Of a stretch of DNA of 64,000 bases, positions 62,051 to 64,000 are shown piece after piece. A program made the translations under genes and the position numbers. This DNA comes from Thermohalobaculum sp050331395 (lineage in GTDB: Bacteria; Pseudomonadota; Alphaproteobacteria; Rhodobacterales; Rhodobacteraceae), in the NCBI GenBank assembly GCA_050331395.1, contig JBHJGX010000025.1:1-64000 (forward strand), read 5' to 3'. The first letter of the stretch is position 1. Every line of letters begins with the position of its first letter. A model generated the notes under the pieces. It was not told the origin of the DNA, made no database searches, and worked only from the letters and a program-made list of their open reading frames with translations.

Positions 62051-62884
62051 ATGACCCGCTATTTCGTCAATCCGTTCTCACCGCCTCTGCCGGTGCGCCG
62101 CCCGGTCCGCGGGACGGTCTTCTTTCTGCACATCCCCAAAACCGCCGGGACCTCGGTGCTCGAAGCCATGGCCCGCTTTTATCGGCCGGACGCGGTCTTC
62201 CCCTATCACGGGGAAGAGGCGCTCGTGCAGCACGATCCGCAATATGTGCGCCGGCGCTATCGGCTCGTCGCCGCGCATGCGGGGTTCCGGATCGCCAATG
62301 TGGTGGGCGATCACATCGTGACCGTGCTGCGGGATCCCGTCGACCGGATCCTCTCGCTCTATAACTACTGGCACGCGGCGCCCGAGCAGAAACTGGTCTC
62401 GCGCTTCACGCAAAAGATCGACCCCGCCGTTGTGATGGCTAAGAACCTGGATTTCGCGACCTTCCTGGATTGTCGGCTTCGCCGGGTGCGTGCCGACTTG
62501 GACAACGCGCAGGCATGGCAGGTGGCGCATTCGAATTTCGGCGCCGCGCGGGACGAGATCGGGCCCATCGACGATGCCGAGCTTTACAGCCGCGCGGCCA
62601 AGGCGCTCGCCTCGATGGATGTGATCGGGACCACCGACGACCTTGCGCGGTTCGGGGCTGGTATCGAGCGGTCGCTCGGCTTGCCGGTTCGGATCGGACG
62701 GGCAAACGTGACGGCGCGGAAATCGACCGCCCGGGACCGGCTTGCGCCCGAAGTGATCGCCAAGATTGACCGGCTCACCAGCGTCGACCGCGCGCTTTAC
62801 GAGGATATTCGGGCAGGCCGCATCCGGCCGAGCCCGCGTCGGCTCCGCGCCCGGTGGCGTCGGCTCGGACCGATGATCGGCTGA
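62051..62884 (+). CDS. Sulfotransferase-family protein
   Basis: A 277-residue enzyme transferring a sulfuryl group from PAPS. The 5'-phosphosulfate loop is FFLHIPKTAGTSVLEAM, and the 3'-phosphate motif is TVLRDPVDRILSLYNYW with its Arg and Ser. The acceptor, likely a glycan or lipid, is unknown. No signal peptide is seen. It stands alone with an intergenic tandem repeat downstream. Confidence 0.82.
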   Translation: MTRYFVNPFSPPLPVRRPVRGTVFFLHIPKTAGTSVLEAMARFYRPDAVFPYHGEEALVQHDPQYVRRRYRLVAAHAGFRIANVVGDHIVTVLRDPVDRILSLYNYWHAAPEQKLVSRFTQKIDPAVVMAKNLDFATFLDCRLRRVRADLDNAQAWQVAHSNFGAARDEIGPIDDAELYSRAAKALASMDVIGTTDDLARFGAGIERSLGLPVRIGRANVTARKSTARDRLAPEVIAKIDRLTSVDRALYEDIRAGRIRPSPRRLRARWRRLGPMIG

Positions 62885-62956
62885 CATATCCCGGGCAGGC
62901 CGTTGAGATGTGGCCGAATGCTTCGATCTGTCCGCGCAGCGTCGAGGATGCGGCGG

Positions 62957-63020
62957 GGCGCGCTCAAGCCGGTCATCTGCTGAGGCCCGGCGCGCTCAAG
63001 CCCGTCATCCGCTGAGGCCC
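62957..63020. repeat. Two 32-base tandem repeats
   Basis: GGCGCGCTCAAGCC-containing units at 62957-62988 and 62989-63020 differ at two positions; a partial third copy (GGCGCGGGC) follows. They lie between the convergent sulfotransferase and formate dehydrogenase genes. Confidence 0.8.
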
Positions 63021-63033
63021 GGCGCGGGCGCCC

Positions 63034-64000
63034 TCACCACGCCATCGGCGGCGCGCCGCGGACCGGGGTCTCCGGCACCTCCTCGGCGTCGGCCCGGGCG
63101 ACCCGGCAGGCGGAGAACTTGAACTCGGGGATTTTGCCGTAAGGGTCGAGCTGCGGGTTGGTCAGCGTGTTCGCCGCCGCCTCCACATAGGCGAAGGGCA
63201 TGAAGACCATGTCCTCGGCGATCGCCCGATCGGCCCGCGCGGCCACCTCGATCGCCCCGCGGCGTGTCTCGATCCGCACCCGGTCGCCGGCCGAAAGGCC
63301 CATCCGCCGCAAGGTCTTGGGGTGGAGCGAGGCATGCGCTTCGGGCTCGGCCCAATCGAGGACGCCCGCGCGTCGGGTCATCGAGCCCGTATGCCAGTGC
63401 TCGAGCTGCCGTCCGGTGGTCAGGATCATCGGATAATCCCGGTCCGGCGTCTCGGCGGGCGGCGTGACCTGGGCGGGCGTGAACTTGGCCCGGCCGCCCG
63501 CGCGCGGGAAGCCGTCGGAGAAAACCACCGATTGCCCCGGATCTTCGGGCGAGAGCGAGGGATAGGTCACCGATCCTTCGGCCTCGAGCCGGCCCCAGGA
63601 GATGTTCTTGAGGCTCGCCATGCTCATCTTCATCTCGGCGAAGACCTCGGAGGGGTGCTCGTAGGTCCAGGGCAGGCCGAGGCGCTTGGCGAGCTCGGTG
63701 ATGATCCACCAGTCCTCGCGGGCCTGGCCCGGTGCCTCGAGCGCCTTGCGGCCCATCTGCACCTGGCGGTTCGTGTTGGTGACGGTGCCGGTCTTCTCGG
63801 GCCAGGCGGCGGCGGGCAGCACCACGTCGGCAAACATCGCCGTCTCGGTCAAAAAGATGTCCTGGACGACCAGATGGTCGAGATTGGCGAGGGCATCGCG
63901 CGCGTGCTCGACATCCGGGTCGGACATCGCCGGGTTCTCGCCGAGGATGTACATCCCCCGGATCATGCCGCGGTAGGCGCTGTCGATGATCTCGACGACC
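63034..64000 (-). CDS. Formate dehydrogenase alpha subunit, C-terminal part (gene runs off the window)
   Basis: The last 322 residues or so of a molybdopterin-binding oxidoreductase; the frame is still open at base 64000. Visible are the end of the central domain (MYILGENPAMSDPDVEHARD, then VVQDIFLTETAMFADVVLPA and ATFAEKTGTVTN-like EKTGTVTNTNRQVQ), a linker, and the C-terminal cofactor-binding barrel (LTTGRQLEHWHTGSMTRR, VFMPFAYVEAAANTLTNPQL). These match NAD-linked formate dehydrogenases of the FdhF/FdsA type, which oxidise formate to CO2. Assimilatory nitrate reductase is less likely. Confidence 0.87.
   Translation of the reverse strand, partial: VVEIIDSAYRGMIRGMYILGENPAMSDPDVEHARDALANLDHLVVQDIFLTETAMFADVVLPAAAWPEKTGTVTNTNRQVQMGRKALEAPGQAREDWWIITELAKRLGLPWTYEHPSEVFAEMKMSMASLKNISWGRLEAEGSVTYPSLSPEDPGQSVVFSDGFPRAGGRAKFTPAQVTPPAETPDRDYPMILTTGRQLEHWHTGSMTRRAGVLDWAEPEAHASLHPKTLRRMGLSAGDRVRIETRRGAIEVAARADRAIAEDMVFMPFAYVEAAANTLTNPQLDPYGKIPEFKFSACRVARADAEEVPETPVRGAPPMAW

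Noticed and set aside
62957..63020. CRISPR array
   Set aside because: Only two adjoining repeats without spacers, and no cas genes nearby.

Overview
The window is GC-rich (roughly two thirds G+C outside a few islands), densely coded bacterial DNA. It is most like an alphaproteobacterium of the Rhodobacterales. The grounds are a tauR-xsc pair, RTX proteases of the serralysin and subtilisin types, an Anbu proteasome operon, an Rrf2/NsrR regulator, dipeptide ABC genes, and a photoactive yellow protein locus joined to gas vesicle genes, an arrangement known from Rhodobacter relatives. No photosynthesis genes, rRNA or tRNA genes were seen, so phototrophy is not shown.

Layout. (1) 1-8.7 kb: a giant PKD-repeat surface or periplasmic protein (5' end cut off), a membrane class III adenylate cyclase, a CpdA-like cyclic-nucleotide phosphodiesterase and an FMN 2-hydroxyacid dehydrogenase. 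(2) 8.7-12.9 kb: a serralysin-type RTX metalloprotease and an EamA transporter. (3) 12.9-19.8 kb: the Anbu module, with a transglutaminase/DUF2126 protein facing a permuted ATP-grasp protein, an alpha-E protein and the proteasome-like Anbu peptidase. (4) 19.8-38.6 kb: the most notable region. It holds tyrosine ammonia-lyase, an unknown gene, photoactive yellow protein, p-coumarate:CoA ligase, three small paralogues of an unrecognised family, a membrane-anchored coiled-coil protein, then about eighteen gas vesicle or associated genes (gvpN, O, J, H, F, G, a Cdc48-like ATPase, three more GvpF/L proteins, M, K, a coiled-coil protein, gvpA, a helix-hairpin-helix protein) and a chemoreceptor with almost no periplasmic part. 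Its left part (about 19-29 kb) is visibly lower in GC than the flanks, which suggests acquisition as an island. (5) 38.66-39.63 kb: a decayed IS630-type element, followed by an AT-rich gap. (6) 40.3-53.0 kb: tauR, xsc, a dipeptide-type ABC transporter, an EamA transporter, an enolase-superfamily enzyme and a GMC oxidoreductase. (7) 53.4-64.0 kb: amidoligase with a class I glutaminase-like hydrolase, an amidase, an RTX subtilase with a PrcB-like neighbour, an NsrR-type regulator with an FNR-like box, a tandem universal stress protein, a sulfotransferase and the 3' part of a formate dehydrogenase alpha subunit.

How the genes fit together. In the central island TAL makes p-coumarate from tyrosine, the ligase activates it as the CoA thioester, and the product is loaded onto the PYP cysteine. 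The PYP gene is co-directional and nearly contiguous with the gas vesicle genes, and the locus ends in a chemoreceptor, so light sensing, buoyancy and taxis are plausibly coupled (inference). One GvpF/L protein carries a C-terminal J-domain-like segment, next to a Cdc48-like ATPase and an Hsp20-like GvpH, which suggests a dedicated chaperone set for gas vesicle assembly. Two copies of a palindromic non-coding repeat (about 49.13 and 55.32 kb) look like an undescribed MITE or REP-type family.
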